A stretch of 64,000 bases of DNA from Paracoccus denitrificans (GCA_003240735.1 QFNE01000010.1:1-64000); one strand, 5' to 3'; counted from the stretch's first letter, positions 28,087-38,275 are shown. Numbers and translations are program-made. Notes: generated from the sequence alone by a model not told the origin.

Positions 28087-28856
28087 TCGCCGTCACGGGT
28101 GATCAGGCGAAACGCCGCCCGCCGCTCCTCTGGGGTGGCGGGCGGTTCGCGTTTTGGAACGCGTGACGGGGGGGCAAAGTCATCACTTGGGGGACGAAGG
28201 AAGGGGCGCCACGGCTCTGCCCCTTCGGCAAGGGCATGGTCGGATGGTCGCGGCTCCATCACCCGGGCGCCGGGGATGACGGGCGTCAGGTCTACCTTGT
28301 CGATGATGAAGCGCCGTGGCGCGCGGCCGATATCGCCCGATGCGGCGACGCAGCCGAGTGCGCGGCTGATGTCGCCCAAATCGGACTGAAGGGGCAACAG
28401 CAGCAGCTTCGCGTTCAGCGGGGCGCGGGCAAATCCGGCGGGCGAGGACAGCGACAGCTGTGCCACCTGCGGCGCGCGAAATACCGTTTCCAGTATGTCG
28501 GACAGGCGACCTCGATCACCCGCCTCGATCAGCGAACACAGGGGCATGCCACGCACCTCCATCCCCATCAGGTCCAGAAGATGCCGGCCTGCCAGTCGAA
28601 ACCGCCCAGCACCGGGGGCCACGCGTTCAAGGATGAAGGCAAAGTCCAGTGCCTGATTTATCCCTCGCGGCTCGACATCGGCGCGTCGCGGAACGGCGCG
28701 GCCTTGGCAAAGACTGCGCCAATAGTCTTGCAGACCCTGTGCGATGCCGATCGGATCGACGGTCGCGAAATCCGCAAGCGCGACCACATCCGCGCCCGTC
28801 CGTTCCGAAGGCGGATGCAAGGTGTCGTTGCCGAAGTCTTTTCCGTCGTCGTCCAT
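28083..28856 (-). CDS. PAS_5 (DUF1457) domain protein
   Basis: About 257 residues. Residues about 35-170 match the PAS_5 family common in alphaproteobacteria: [25 protein letters not shown], then [21 protein letters not shown]. The C-terminal 80 residues are Pro/Arg-rich and look disordered. No output domain is present; in relatives these proteins act as single-domain sensors or adaptors. Start among TTG 28862, GTG 28859 and ATG 28856 cannot be decided; I use the ATG. Confidence 0.82.
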   Translation of the reverse strand: MDDDGKDFGNDTLHPPSERTGADVVALADFATVDPIGIAQGLQDYWRSLCQGRAVPRRADVEPRGINQALDFAFILERVAPGAGRFRLAGRHLLDLMGMEVRGMPLCSLIEAGDRGRLSDILETVFRAPQVAQLSLSSPAGFARAPLNAKLLLLPLQSDLGDISRALGCVAASGDIGRAPRRFIIDKVDLTPVIPGARVMEPRPSDHALAEGAEPWRPFLRPPSDDFAPPSRVPKREPPATPEERRAAFRLITRDGD

Positions 28857-29042
28857 CACCAAGGGCCGGTTCGGATATGTCTCGCCACGCGCGGCGTTTC
28901 GCAGGTTTAGCGGCTTGCCGTCTGACGTTCACCAGAATTCCGCGTGCTTGGTTAAACCCTGACGAGTGCTTGCCCAAATCAGCCGACTGGTCCATCACGT
29001 CGCCAAACCGACGACAACAGACGACCACGGAGCGTATCTCGC

Positions 29043-29672
29043 ATGGAAAGAAGCGGCCTGCTGGTGATCCTGTCATCGCCCTCGGGTGCCGGAAAATCGA
29101 CGCTGGCACGGCGGTTGATGGCGTGGGACCCGACGCTGGCCTTTTCAGTGTCCGCCACCACCCGGGCGCCGCGTGAAGGCGAGGTCGAGGGGCAGCACTA
29201 CTACTTCACCGACCGGCAGGGATTTCTGGATCTGGTCGAAAAAGATCAGATGCTGGAACATGCCGAAGTCTTCGGCAACCTCTACGGTTCACCCCGCCAG
29301 CCGGTCGAGGCGGCGATGTTGGCGGGGCGGGACACGCTTTTCGACGTGGACTGGCAGGGCGGACAGCAGATCCGCAACTCACCCTTGGGCCAGCAGGTCG
29401 TTTCGATCTTCATCCTTCCCCCTTCGTTGCCAGAACTTGAGCGCCGTCTGATCAGCCGTGGGCAGGACGCGCCTGACGTGATCGCGCGGCGCATGGACAA
29501 AAGCCGGGATGAGATCAGCCATTGGGCGGAATACGACTATGTCCTGATCAACGACGATCTGGATGACACGTTGGCGCGTCTGAAATCCATCCTGACGGCA
29601 GAACGGCTTCGTCGCGAACGGTGCACGTCGCTCGGGCCGTTCGTGCGTCGGCTGATGGACGACGCGACGTGA
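29043..29672 (+). CDS. gmk: guanylate kinase
   Basis: A 209-residue guanylate kinase, phosphorylating GMP to GDP. P-loop [10 protein letters not shown] at the N terminus, GMP-binding [19 protein letters not shown], and the lid region with [22 protein letters not shown]. Standard length for the family. Its stop overlaps the GTG start of the carbonic anhydrase gene by 4 bp, so they are probably cotranslated. Confidence 0.97.
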   Translation: MERSGLLVILSSPSGAGKSTLARRLMAWDPTLAFSVSATTRAPREGEVEGQHYYFTDRQGFLDLVEKDQMLEHAEVFGNLYGSPRQPVEAAMLAGRDTLFDVDWQGGQQIRNSPLGQQVVSIFILPPSLPELERRLISRGQDAPDVIARRMDKSRDEISHWAEYDYVLINDDLDDTLARLKSILTAERLRRERCTSLGPFVRRLMDDAT

Positions 29673-30190
29673 TCTGGGAACTGGACGGAACAGCGCCCTT
29701 TCTTGGCGACGGCGTCTGGATCGCGCCCGATGCGCAGGTCATGGGGCGCGTCGAACTGGCGGACGGCGTCAGCGTCTGGTGGGGCGCAGTCCTGCGCGGC
29801 GACAACGACGTCATCCGCGTCGGGCGCGGGTCGAACATTCAGGATCGATGTGTCCTGCACACCGACGCGGGCCTGACCCTGCAGATTGGTGCGGACGTCA
29901 CGGTGGGACACGGCGCCATCGTTCATGGCTGCACAATCGGCGACGGCGCACTGATCGGGATGGGGGCCGTGATCCTGAACCGTGCAGTCATCGGGGCAGG
30001 CGCGCTGATTGCCGCCGGGGCGCTGATCCCCGAAGGGAAAGAGATACCCGCAGGCGCCCTTGTCATGGGCAACCCCGGTCGAGTTGTCCGGATGCTGGAC
30101 CCTGATGCTCAGGCAGGGCTGCGGCTGACCGCCGCGAAGTATCAGCAGAACGCCGCGCGGTTCGCGCGCGGCCTGAAGCCGGTGGAGTAG
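29669..30190 (+). CDS. gamma carbonic anhydrase family protein
   Basis: A 173-residue left-handed beta-helix protein with hexapeptide repeats through residues about 25-125 ([20 protein letters not shown] and following turns). The three zinc-ligand histidines of the family are visible: [14 protein letters not shown]. Such trimers are carbonic anhydrase-like, though many in bacteria are of uncertain activity. GTG 29669 overlaps the gmk stop; 3 bp separate this gene from the histidine kinase. Confidence 0.9.
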   Translation: MIWELDGTAPFLGDGVWIAPDAQVMGRVELADGVSVWWGAVLRGDNDVIRVGRGSNIQDRCVLHTDAGLTLQIGADVTVGHGAIVHGCTIGDGALIGMGAVILNRAVIGAGALIAAGALIPEGKEIPAGALVMGNPGRVVRMLDPDAQAGLRLTAAKYQQNAARFARGLKPVE

Positions 30191-30193
30191 ACC

Positions 30194-31294
30194 ATGCCCG
30201 CAGATCAGCTACGCCAGTTCGTCGATGCGATCCCGATTGCAGCCCTGATCGTTGATCGCACGTCCCGGATCGTCGCCGCCAACGCCGCGGCGACCAGCCT
30301 GTTCGGCGAAGGGCTTAGCAACCGGCCTTTCGTCACCGCCGTGCGCCATTCGTCGGTGAACAGGGCGCTTGATTGGGTGCTGGCGCCTGGCAGCAAGACT
30401 TCGCCGCCACCTGACCCCAGCCTGCCGCCGCCATCGGACGGGGGGCAGCGGCTGAAGGCGGTTCTGTCCGTGCACGGGCAGGACCGGGCCTGCGTGATCA
30501 GCGTGGCGCCGCTAGATCTGAAAGGCGGGACCGGTGCGGCAGTCGTGATCGAGGATTCGGCTGGCGTCGATCAGGCAGAACAGATGCGGCGCGACTTTGT
30601 GGCCAATGTTAGTCACGAACTACGTACGCCGCTGACGGCGCTGATGGGCTTCATCGAGACGCTGCGCGGACCCGCGCGCAACGATGAAAAGGCGCGCGAC
30701 CGATTTCTGGACATCATGCAGGCCGAGGCGAACCGCATGAACCGGCTGGTCGCGGACCTTCTGTCGCTGTCCCGCGTCGAAAGCGACGAACGTCGCCGGC
30801 CGATGGAAAACGTCGATTTGTCCGGCCTGATCCGATCAGTCGCGCAGACGCTCGCGCCCGCGGCCACTCGCGCCGGGGTCGAGATCGAGATGGAGGGGGT
30901 CAATCGTCCCGTCCCGCTGCCGGGGGACGGCGATCAGATCATGCAGGTGATCCAGAACCTGATGGAGAACAGTGTCAAATACGGCGCCTCTGGCGGCCGG
31001 GTCCGGGTGGTCCTGTCGCATGTCGCCCATGAACCGGTGCTGCGGGGTCCCGGCTGGTCGGTTCAGGTCGAGGATTTCGGCGACGGCATTGACGAATTGC
31101 ATCTGCCACGTCTGACGGAACGGTTTTACCGCGTGGACAAGCACCGGTCGCGCGAAAAGGGCGGAACGGGTTTGGGGCTGGCCATCGTCAAGCACATCGT
31201 CAACCGCCATCGCGGGCGGTTGAAGATTGAAAGCACGCTCGGGCAGGGAAGCCGGTTCACGGTGATCCTGCCAGAACGGCAGGACCGGCGTTGA
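30194..31294 (+). CDS. PAS-containing sensor histidine kinase, PhoR-like
   Basis: A 366-residue kinase. A PAS-like domain (about residues 1-125) precedes the HisKA dimerisation domain with phospho-acceptor His in FVANVSHELRTPLTALMGF near residue 140. The ATPase domain has N-box NLMENSVKYG, G1 DFGDGID and G2 GGTGLGLAIVKHIV. No signal peptide or membrane span is present, so it is soluble or membrane-associated only through partners. HisKA sequence is PhoR-like, but no response regulator, pst or phoU gene lies beside it, so the partner is not known from this window. Confidence 0.9.
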   Translation: MPADQLRQFVDAIPIAALIVDRTSRIVAANAAATSLFGEGLSNRPFVTAVRHSSVNRALDWVLAPGSKTSPPPDPSLPPPSDGGQRLKAVLSVHGQDRACVISVAPLDLKGGTGAAVVIEDSAGVDQAEQMRRDFVANVSHELRTPLTALMGFIETLRGPARNDEKARDRFLDIMQAEANRMNRLVADLLSLSRVESDERRRPMENVDLSGLIRSVAQTLAPAATRAGVEIEMEGVNRPVPLPGDGDQIMQVIQNLMENSVKYGASGGRVRVVLSHVAHEPVLRGPGWSVQVEDFGDGIDELHLPRLTERFYRVDKHRSREKGGTGLGLAIVKHIVNRHRGRLKIESTLGQGSRFTVILPERQDRR

Positions 31295-31303
31295 CGGAAA
31301 ATG

Positions 31304-31329
31304 CGGGACCGGGGCCAGCCCCGGACCCC
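31304..31329. terminator. GC-rich hairpin between histidine kinase and purL
   Basis: GGGACCGGGGC and GCCCCGGACCC pair with one A-A mismatch and a 2-nt loop, in the 58-bp gap between convergent genes. No clear T-run, so termination strength is uncertain. It directly adjoins the family repeat at 31330. Confidence 0.6.
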
Positions 31330-31350
31330 GGGATATTTGCGTGACGAAGA
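31330..31350 (+). repeat. Rhodobacteraceae intergenic motif, copy 1
   Basis: GGGATATTTGCGTGACGAAG is nearly identical to the motif at 56995 (GGGATATTTGAGTGACGAAG). Both sit just downstream of a gene and before a convergent one. Similar CCTCCGGCGGGGGTATTTG-type elements are known to me from many rhodobacterial genomes. Confidence 0.75.
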
Positions 31351-31352
31351 GC

Positions 31353-33509
31353 TTAGCCGCCTTGCACCGCGCGTTCGAAGGCCGAGCGGTAGAGGGCCGA
31401 AAGCTCGCTCAGATCGGCGCGGTCACCACCGAGTGAGACCTGCGCCCCACCGAACTGTCCAACCCGGCTGACCGGGATATCGCTGGACATCAGGGCGGAT
31501 GCGTCTTCTGGCGAACAGGCGATCAGGTAACGGGCTTGATCCTCACCAAACAGCTGAGCGGTATCGTTGCTGTCGATGGTGACGCCGACACCCGCAGCCT
31601 CGGCCAGTTCGAAGGCCGCAAGGGCAAGGCCGCCGTCTGACAGGTCTGTGCAGGCGTGAATCCGGGCGCGGTTCGCGAGAATGAAGTCGCCGTTCGCCTT
31701 TTCTGCGGTCAGGTCGACGGGTGGGGCATCGCCCGCCTCAATCCCGAAGACGAGCCAGGCGAGAGCCGATTGACCAAGATGTCCTCGTGTTTCACCGACC
31801 ACAAGCGCCACGTCACCCGGTTTTGGGAGGCCTGCGATCAAGTCACGGTCCAGATCCTTCAGCAATCCGACCGCGCCGATGGTGGGCGTCGGCAGGATCG
31901 GCTGGCCGTCGGTTTCATTGTAAAGCGACACGTTCCCCGACACGATCGGGAAGTCGAGCGCGCGGCACGCCTCGCCGATGCCTTTGATCGCGCCGACAAG
32001 CTGGCCCATGATCTCGGGCTTTTCGGGGTTGCCGAAGTTCAGGTTGTCGGTTGTGGCCAGCGGCGTGGCACCGACTGCAATGAGGTTGCGATAGGCTTCG
32101 GCGACCGCCTGCTTGCCGCCTTCGAACGGGTTGGCACGCACATAGCGGGGTGTGACGTCGCTGGTGAACGCCAGAGCCTTGTCCGTTCCGTGAACCCGGA
32201 CGACCCCGGCACCAAGACCCGGCCGCCGAACCGTGTCGGCGCCAACCTGCGTGTCGTACTGTTCCCACACCCAAGATTTGCGGGCGTGGTTCGGGTTGCC
32301 GATCAGACCCCGCAGTGCGGCAATGGGTGCGATCTCAGGCAGGCTGTCCAGCCCGTCGGCTGCCGGCGTTTCCACCCACGGGCGGTCATATTCCGGCGCG
32401 CTGGATGACAGTTTCGACAGCGGCAGATCGGCCTTGACCTCATTGCCCAGCATGATCAGGAAACGGTCTTCCGGGATCGTTTCGCCGACGATGGCGAAGT
32501 CGAGATCCCATTTTTCAAAAATCGCGCGGGCCTCTGCCTCTTTTTCGGGCTTGAGGACCATGAGCATGCGTTCCTGACTTTCGGACAGCATCATCTCATA
32601 CGCGGTCATCGCGGTTTCACGGACGGGCACGCGGTCAAGGTCAAGGCGGATGCCAAGGCCGCCCTTGTCGCCCATCTCGACTGCCGAGCAGGTCAGGCCA
32701 GCGGCGCCCATGTCCTGAATGGAAATCACGCTGTCGGTGGCCATCAGTTCCAGACACGCCTCGAGCAGGCATTTTTCGGTGAAGGGGTCGCCGACCTGAA
32801 CGGTGGGGCGTTTCTCTTCGATCGTGTCGTCGAATTCGGCGCTGGCCATGGTGGCACCGCCAACGCCGTCGCGGCCGGTCTTGGCACCCAGATAGACGAC
32901 GGGCATGCCCACGCCCGAGGCCGCCGAATAAAAGATGCGATCGGCATCCGCCAAGCCTGCGGCGAAGGCGTTGACCAGACAGTTGCCGTTATAGCTGGGG
33001 TGAAAGCGGACTTCGCCACCGACGTTCGGGACACCGAACGCGTTGCCATAGGCGCCGATGCCTTCGACGACGCCCTTGACCAGATGCACGGTCTTGGGGT
33101 GCGAGAGTTCGCCGAACGACAGGGCGTTCATGGCGGCAATTGGGCGCGCGCCCATGGTGAAGACGTCACGCAGAATGCCACCCACACCGGTCGCCGCGCC
33201 CTGATGGGGTTCGATGTAGCTGGGGTGGTTGTGGCTTTCCATCTTGAAGACGACGGCCTGACCGTCGCCGATGTCGACCACACCTGCGTTTTCGCCCGGC
33301 CCGCAGATGACCTGCGTCCCTTCTGTATGAAGCGTGCGAAGCCATTTCTTGGACGACTTGTAGGAACAGTGTTCGTTCCACATCGCCGAAAAGATGCCCA
33401 GCTCGGTGAAGCTCGGCTCGCGGCCGATAATGTCGAGGATGCGCTGATACTCGTCGGGCTTGAGCCCGTGTGCGGCAATCACGTCCTGGGTGATGGTCGG
33501 TTCGGTCAT
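31353..33509 (-). CDS. purL: phosphoribosylformylglycinamidine synthase subunit PurL
   Basis: A 718-residue small-type PurL, using ATP to convert FGAR to FGAM with ammonia from PurQ. Markers are [35 protein letters not shown], the [10 protein letters not shown] glycine-rich loop and the later [17 protein letters not shown]. PurQ and PurS are not encoded in the window. Upstream on the same strand lies an intrinsic terminator (33597-33623), 88 bp before the start codon, which either closes the preceding transcript or acts in the leader. Confidence 0.97.
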   Translation of the reverse strand: MTEPTITQDVIAAHGLKPDEYQRILDIIGREPSFTELGIFSAMWNEHCSYKSSKKWLRTLHTEGTQVICGPGENAGVVDIGDGQAVVFKMESHNHPSYIEPHQGAATGVGGILRDVFTMGARPIAAMNALSFGELSHPKTVHLVKGVVEGIGAYGNAFGVPNVGGEVRFHPSYNGNCLVNAFAAGLADADRIFYSAASGVGMPVVYLGAKTGRDGVGGATMASAEFDDTIEEKRPTVQVGDPFTEKCLLEACLELMATDSVISIQDMGAAGLTCSAVEMGDKGGLGIRLDLDRVPVRETAMTAYEMMLSESQERMLMVLKPEKEAEARAIFEKWDLDFAIVGETIPEDRFLIMLGNEVKADLPLSKLSSSAPEYDRPWVETPAADGLDSLPEIAPIAALRGLIGNPNHARKSWVWEQYDTQVGADTVRRPGLGAGVVRVHGTDKALAFTSDVTPRYVRANPFEGGKQAVAEAYRNLIAVGATPLATTDNLNFGNPEKPEIMGQLVGAIKGIGEACRALDFPIVSGNVSLYNETDGQPILPTPTIGAVGLLKDLDRDLIAGLPKPGDVALVVGETRGHLGQSALAWLVFGIEAGDAPPVDLTAEKANGDFILANRARIHACTDLSDGGLALAAFELAEAAGVGVTIDSNDTAQLFGEDQARYLIACSPEDASALMSSDIPVSRVGQFGGAQVSLGGDRADLSELSALYRSAFERAVQGG

Positions 33510-33596
33510 CTGCGCCCCCTGATCTGGATGGCGCGCTGATACGTCCTTGCGCCGCCGGGGAAAAGCCTTTGCCCAACATCAACGGTTCGGCAGCGC

Positions 33597-33623
33597 AAAA
33601 AAAAGCCGGGCATAAAGCCCGGC
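33597..33623 (-). terminator. intrinsic terminator upstream of purL
   Basis: On the minus strand a perfect 7-bp stem (GCCGGGC and GCCCGGC) with a 5-nt loop is followed by eight U residues. Orientation fits an end for transcripts coming from the lysR side. Confidence 0.9.
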
Positions 33624-33787
33624 CCAAGTCCAACAGGGAGGTGAAGATGATGCGAGTTGCCTCAAACATCGCCTTCGAGGGTCGAAATATGGGCAGGGTG
33701 GAAACTAGGCAAGGGCGCTGGGACGATTTCACCGGCATGACTGCAATGCAGCAACAGCATGGCTGGCGTGGGATCATGCAGGCTCTG
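33597..33787 (-). ncRNA. candidate small RNA between lysR and purL
   Basis: The 160 bases after the LysR stop codon lead to a strong intrinsic terminator. Just before the terminator the minus strand reads CTTCACCTCCCTGTTGG, whose CACCTCC is complementary to Shine-Dalgarno sequences; small RNAs with CCUCC loops and a terminal hairpin are known from alphaproteobacteria. On the other strand the same bases read GGGAGGTGAAGATGATG, a strong ribosome-binding site before a 76-codon frame (33647-33877) that would overlap lysR antisense, so a small plus-strand gene is the rival reading. It could also be simply the lysR 3' UTR. Confidence 0.3.
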
Positions 33788-34696
33788 CTATTTTCCCGTA
33801 TCAGTTGCGTCGAAAGGTCGCCGCAGGCCCTGGATTTCTTCCAGCACGAAATCCCGGAACGCCATCACCCGACGTGAGCCACGAAGTTCTTCAGGGAATG
33901 CCAGAAAAACGGGCACCTCGTTGGACTCGACCTGCGGCAGGACGCGGACAAGATGGGGGAAGTCGTGGGTCAGGTAATCCGGCAGGATGCCGATGCCGAC
34001 GTGGTTCAGCACGCCTTGCAAGACGCCAAAGTAATTGTTCACCAACAGTGTCGACGCGATGGAGTAGGACAGCAACATCTGCGACAGCGCGGCGCCCGAC
34101 GCGACCTGCGGCGTCTGCGGGGCCTGACAGATCAGGCGATGGGGCGCCATGTCCGACATCTCGGCCGGCTCACCCGCCATGTCCAGATACTCGCGCGAGG
34201 CATAAAGGCGCATCCGGATGTTCAACAGACGGCGTCGGATCAGGTCGGCCTGGCTCGGCTCCTTCATCCGGATCGCGACGTCGGCTTCTCGCATGGGAAG
34301 GTCGAGGACGCGTTCTTCCAGCATCAGGTCGATTTTCAGGTCCGGGTAGCGGGCGTAGAGCTTTGCCAGACGCGGCACGAGCCACAGCGTGCCGAAACCG
34401 GTCGTGGTGGTCACGCGCAGTTCGCCGAAGACGTGCTCTTCGCTGTCCTTGATCCGCGCGGCCGTGGTGTCCAGCTTGCGCGACATCGACCGTGTCGCCT
34501 CGAACAGCATTTCGCCCTGTTCTGTCAGGATCAGACCGCGTGCGTGCCGATGGAACAGTGTCGTTCCCAGCGTCTCTTCCAGCGCGCGCACCTGACGGCT
34601 GACCGCCGATTGCGACAGGTGCAGCGCATCACCTGCATGGGTCAGGCTGCCCGCATCCGCGACCGCGTGAAATATGCGCAGCTTGTCCCAATCCAT
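33788..34696 (-). CDS. LysR-family transcriptional regulator
   Basis: A 302-residue LysR protein: N-terminal winged helix-turn-helix (MDWDKLRIFHAVADAGSLT, then LSQSAVSRQVRALEETLG) and a C-terminal periplasmic-binding-like effector domain from about residue 90. ATG 34696 has AGAGGTGA upstream; the earlier in-frame ATG at 34750 would place the palindrome at 34712 inside the coding region. It is divergent from the indolepyruvate ferredoxin oxidoreductase gene with two palindromes between, the standard arrangement for a LysR regulator and its target. The effector is presumably an aromatic amino acid or its 2-oxo acid, by inference only. Confidence 0.92.
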   Translation of the reverse strand: MDWDKLRIFHAVADAGSLTHAGDALHLSQSAVSRQVRALEETLGTTLFHRHARGLILTEQGEMLFEATRSMSRKLDTTAARIKDSEEHVFGELRVTTTTGFGTLWLVPRLAKLYARYPDLKIDLMLEERVLDLPMREADVAIRMKEPSQADLIRRRLLNIRMRLYASREYLDMAGEPAEMSDMAPHRLICQAPQTPQVASGAALSQMLLSYSIASTLLVNNYFGVLQGVLNHVGIGILPDYLTHDFPHLVRVLPQVESNEVPVFLAFPEELRGSRRVMAFRDFVLEEIQGLRRPFDATDTGK

Positions 34697-34711
34697 TTTC
34701 GTCACCTCTGC

Positions 34712-34728
34712 TATGCAGCACACGCATA
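34712..34728. promoter_or_regulatory. palindrome next to lysR, candidate autoregulatory operator
   Basis: TATGC-N7-GCATA is a perfect 5-bp inverted repeat centred 24 bases upstream of the lysR start codon. Its position suits autorepression by the LysR protein. Confidence 0.4.
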
Positions 34729-34766
34729 ATACATCGTGAACGACGAGCAACAGAAAATACTTTATC

Positions 34767-34783
34767 GGTCATAAATACTGACC
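34767..34783. promoter_or_regulatory. palindrome GGTCA-N7-TGACC, candidate LysR binding site
   Basis: A perfect 5-bp inverted repeat containing the T-N11-A pattern typical of LysR sites, flanked by TAT and TATA. It lies 42 bases before the oxidoreductase start codon in the divergent promoter. Confidence 0.5.
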
Positions 34784-34824
34784 TATAGTGATGGGATGGG
34801 CCATCCAGCTTTGGGAGGAGCAAG

Positions 34825-37800
34825 ATGAGCGTCCAGGATATTTCCCTGACCGATCGCTTTGATCTGACAAAGCGTCATGTGCTGTTGAACGGCACGCAAG
34901 CCTTGGTGCGCGTGATGCTGATGCAGGCCGCGCGCGACAAGGCGGCAGGACTGCACACTGCGGGTTTCTGTACCGGATACCGTGGCAGCCCGCTGGGCGG
35001 CGTCGATCTGCAGATGATGAAATCGAAAAAGCTGCTGACCGCGTCTGACGTGCTGTTTCAGCCGGGCCTAAACGAGGATCTGGCGGCCACCGCCATCTGG
35101 GGCAGCCAGCAAGCTGAGCTGCGCGGCGAAGGCAAGTACGACGGCGTCTTTGCGCTGTGGTACGGCAAAGGGCCCGGCGTCGACCGCACCGGAGACGTCA
35201 TGCGGCATGCCAACATGGCCGGTTCGTCGCCCATGGGTGGTGTCGTCATGGCGATGGGGGACGACCATACGGGCGAAAGTTCGACAGTGCTGCACCAGTC
35301 GGATTGGGCGATGGTCGACGCCTATATTCCCGTCCTGTCGCCCGCCGGTGTGCAGGAAATCATGGATTACGGTCTTTATGGCTGGGCGCTGAGCCGTTTT
35401 GCCGGGGTTTGGACCGGGCTGAAGACGATGAAGGACACGGTCGAGGCGACGAGCGTTGTCGACGGCAACCCGTTCCGGCTGAGTTTCGTGACGCCGACCG
35501 ACTTTGTGATGCCCGACGGCGGGCTGAGCATCCGTCTGGGCGACACGCCTGTGGCGCAAGAAGCGCGCATGATCGATCACAAGCGGTTCGCGGCCGAAGC
35601 GTTCGCGCGGGCCAACCGCATCGACCGCAAGGTCTGGGGCAGGGCGGATGCCAAGATCGGCATTTGCGCCGCCGGCAAAAACTGGCTGGACGTTGTCCAC
35701 GCGCTGTCACTGCTGGGCATCGACGAGGCCGAGGCGGAACGGCTTGGCATCACCACCTACAAGATCGGCCAGACCTGGCCGATGGACATGCGATCATTCC
35801 AGGAATGGTCGGAAAAGCTGGATCTGGTCATCGTCGTCGAAGAAAAGCGCAAGCTGATCGAGGTGCAGGTCAAGGAAGCGATCTTCGACAACCGCCACGG
35901 TCGCCGCGTGATCGGCTGGAAGCACGACCGCACCCACGAAGAGGTGTTTCCGACGCGCTATGCGCTCGACCCCGTGATGATCGCGCAGAAGCTGGGCGGT
36001 ATCTTCATCGAGGAAGGACGCCGGACGGACAGGCTGGACGCCGCCCTGTCACGCATCGCCGAAACGCGCCGCGCGGATAACGCCCCCGAAATCGCCGTCC
36101 GGACGCCGTGGTTCTGTTCGGGCTGCCCGCACAACAGTTCGACCAAGGTGCCGCAGGGCAGCCGCGCCTATAGCGGGATCGGCTGTCATTACATGGTCCA
36201 GTGGATGGACCGTGAAACGACCGGCTTTACCCAGATGGGCGGCGAAGGCGCCAACTGGGTCGGCGAGGCGCCGTTTTCCAAGCGCCCCCATGTTTTTCAG
36301 AACCTGGGCGACGGCACCTATAACCACTCCGGCTCGCTTGCGATACGTGCGGCAAAGGCTGCGGGCACGAACATCACCTACAAGATCCTGTTCAACGATG
36401 CGGTCGCGATGACTGGCGGCCAACCGAACGAAGGCGACCTGACCGCGCCCCAGATTGCGCGCGAATTGCAGGCGATGGGGGTGCCCACGGTCGTTGTCTA
36501 TGACGAAAAGGAAGGAGTCGATCCCAGCTGGTTCCCGGACGGTTTGCGGTTCGAAGAGCGTGGCAGCCTGATGGCGGTGCAGCGCGAATTGTCCGAACGA
36601 CCGGGGGTCACCGCGATCCTGTACATCCAGACCTGCGCCGCGGAAAAGCGCCGTCGCCGCAAGAAGGGCGCGTTTCCGGACCCCGACAAGCGTGTATTCA
36701 TCAACACGGATGTCTGTGAAGGCTGTGGTGACTGCTCGGTTCAGTCGAACTGCGTGTCGGTGGTGCCGGTCGATACCGAACTCGGGCGCAAGCGGGCGAT
36801 CGATCAGTCGTCCTGCAACAAGGATTATTCTTGCCTGAAGGGGTTCTGCCCCAGCTTTGTCACGGTCACGGGCGGCAAGCCTCGCAAGCCCAAGGCGGCT
36901 GCGTTCACGTTGCCGCAGCTGCCGGCGCCGGTTCTGCCGGCGATCAACGGCACCCATAACGTCGTAATTACCGGCGTCGGTGGCACGGGTGTGGTCACAA
37001 TTGGCGCGGTTTTGGCGCAGGCGGCGCAAATCGACGGCAAGGGTGCCGGCATGATGGAAATGGCGGGTCTCGCGCAAAAGGGCGGGGCTGTTCACATTCA
37101 TCTGCGGCTGGCCAACCGACCCGAAGATATCAGCGCAATCCGCGTCGCCGTGGGTGAGGCCGATTGCCTGATCGGCGGCGACCTGGTGGTCAGCGCAGGG
37201 GCCCGGACGCTGGGACTGGCGACCAAGGGACGGACCGGTGCTGTCGTCAACGACCACGAGATCATCACCGGCGAATTCACCCGCAGCCGCGATTTTCGTG
37301 TCCCGTCCGACCGGTTGAAGATGTCGCTGCAAGCCAAACTGGCCGACAAGGTCGCGTTCTTCGACGCGTCCAAGCTGGCAGAGCGCCTGATGGGCGACTC
37401 GATCTACTCCAACATGTTGGTGACCGGGGCGGCGTGGCAGGCGGGGCTGATCCCGCTGTCCGAAGATGCCATTCTGGCCGCGATCGCGCTGAACGGGGCG
37501 CAGGTGGACAACAACCAGCGCGCCTTCCAGATCGGTCGCTGGGCTTATATGCACCCATCCGAAACCGCTGTTGATGATGCCGCGGCAGATGAAGTCGATC
37601 CGGTAACCTACCGCGCCGAACGGCTGGTCGGTTATCAGGATGAGGCGCTGAAAAAGCGGTTCCTGTCGCTTGTGAACGCAGCCCCGCATGCACTGCGCGA
37701 CAGTCTGGCGAAGGGGTACTACAAGCTCCTCGCCTACAAGGACGAGTATGAGGTGGCCCGTCTGCATCTTGATAGCGCCGCCCGCGTGGACGCGGCCTTT

Positions 37801-38211
37801 GAAGGCGGCGCGAAGCTGAGCTTCAACTTGGCCCCGCCTTTCCTGCCGGGTCGGGACGCAGATGGCCGGCCTAGGAAACGTCAGTTTGGCGCGTGGGTTC
37901 TGCCGGTCTTCAAGGTTCTGGCAAAGGGCAAAGTGCTGCGCGGCGGGGTGTTCGACGTTTTTGGATATCTGCCCGAGCGTCGCCGCGAACGTGCTGCCAT
38001 CGCGCAGTACGAAGCCGACATGCAGGAAGTCCTGCCGCTGTTCACTGCGAATACCGAAGCCTCGATCCGTGAGTTGGCAGAGTTGCCCCTGTCGATCCGG
38101 GGTTACGGGTTCATCAAGGACAAGGCCGCAGACGACGCCGCACCACAGCGCGCGGCGTTGTTGGAACTGATCCGAGCCGGCGGCACGCCGATGCGCCACG
38201 CGGCGGAATAG
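34825..38211 (+). CDS. indolepyruvate ferredoxin oxidoreductase, fused IorA-IorB type
   Basis: A 1128-residue enzyme that oxidatively decarboxylates indolepyruvate and other aryl pyruvates to aryl-acetyl-CoA, passing electrons to ferredoxin. Order of domains: thiamine-diphosphate pyrimidine and middle domains (residues 1-about 420), TPP-binding domain with GDGTYNHSG, a ferredoxin-like cluster region near 630-675 (CEGCGDCSVQSNC and SCLKGFCPSF), then the gamma-type domain starting GVGGTGVVTIGAVLAQAA near 715. The fused single-chain form is typical of proteobacteria. Start ATG follows GGGAGGAG with suitable spacing. The divergent LysR protein is the probable regulator. Confidence 0.94.
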   Translation: MSVQDISLTDRFDLTKRHVLLNGTQALVRVMLMQAARDKAAGLHTAGFCTGYRGSPLGGVDLQMMKSKKLLTASDVLFQPGLNEDLAATAIWGSQQAELRGEGKYDGVFALWYGKGPGVDRTGDVMRHANMAGSSPMGGVVMAMGDDHTGESSTVLHQSDWAMVDAYIPVLSPAGVQEIMDYGLYGWALSRFAGVWTGLKTMKDTVEATSVVDGNPFRLSFVTPTDFVMPDGGLSIRLGDTPVAQEARMIDHKRFAAEAFARANRIDRKVWGRADAKIGICAAGKNWLDVVHALSLLGIDEAEAERLGITTYKIGQTWPMDMRSFQEWSEKLDLVIVVEEKRKLIEVQVKEAIFDNRHGRRVIGWKHDRTHEEVFPTRYALDPVMIAQKLGGIFIEEGRRTDRLDAALSRIAETRRADNAPEIAVRTPWFCSGCPHNSSTKVPQGSRAYSGIGCHYMVQWMDRETTGFTQMGGEGANWVGEAPFSKRPHVFQNLGDGTYNHSGSLAIRAAKAAGTNITYKILFNDAVAMTGGQPNEGDLTAPQIARELQAMGVPTVVVYDEKEGVDPSWFPDGLRFEERGSLMAVQRELSERPGVTAILYIQTCAAEKRRRRKKGAFPDPDKRVFINTDVCEGCGDCSVQSNCVSVVPVDTELGRKRAIDQSSCNKDYSCLKGFCPSFVTVTGGKPRKPKAAAFTLPQLPAPVLPAINGTHNVVITGVGGTGVVTIGAVLAQAAQIDGKGAGMMEMAGLAQKGGAVHIHLRLANRPEDISAIRVAVGEADCLIGGDLVVSAGARTLGLATKGRTGAVVNDHEIITGEFTRSRDFRVPSDRLKMSLQAKLADKVAFFDASKLAERLMGDSIYSNMLVTGAAWQAGLIPLSEDAILAAIALNGAQVDNNQRAFQIGRWAYMHPSETAVDDAAADEVDPVTYRAERLVGYQDEALKKRFLSLVNAAPHALRDSLAKGYYKLLAYKDEYEVARLHLDSAARVDAAFEGGAKLSFNLAPPFLPGRDADGRPRKRQFGAWVLPVFKVLAKGKVLRGGVFDVFGYLPERRRERAAIAQYEADMQEVLPLFTANTEASIRELAELPLSIRGYGFIKDKAADDAAPQRAALLELIRAGGTPMRHAAE

Positions 38212-38232
38212 CAGGCGATGGAAATCGCCTGC
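38211..38232 (+). terminator. hairpin after the oxidoreductase gene
   Basis: GCAGGCGAT and ATCGCCTGC form a perfect 9-bp stem with a GGAA tetraloop, starting on the last base of the stop codon. No long T-run follows, so it may be a weak terminator. Confidence 0.6.
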
Positions 38233-38275
38233 CTTACGCCGTAAAAGCGCAGGGAGGGTATAAGGGACGTGCGAC

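Noticed and set aside
33166..33777. 203-codon minus-strand frame starting before purL
   Set aside because: It runs through the intrinsic terminator and then out of frame across the purL start, so it cannot be a normal gene.
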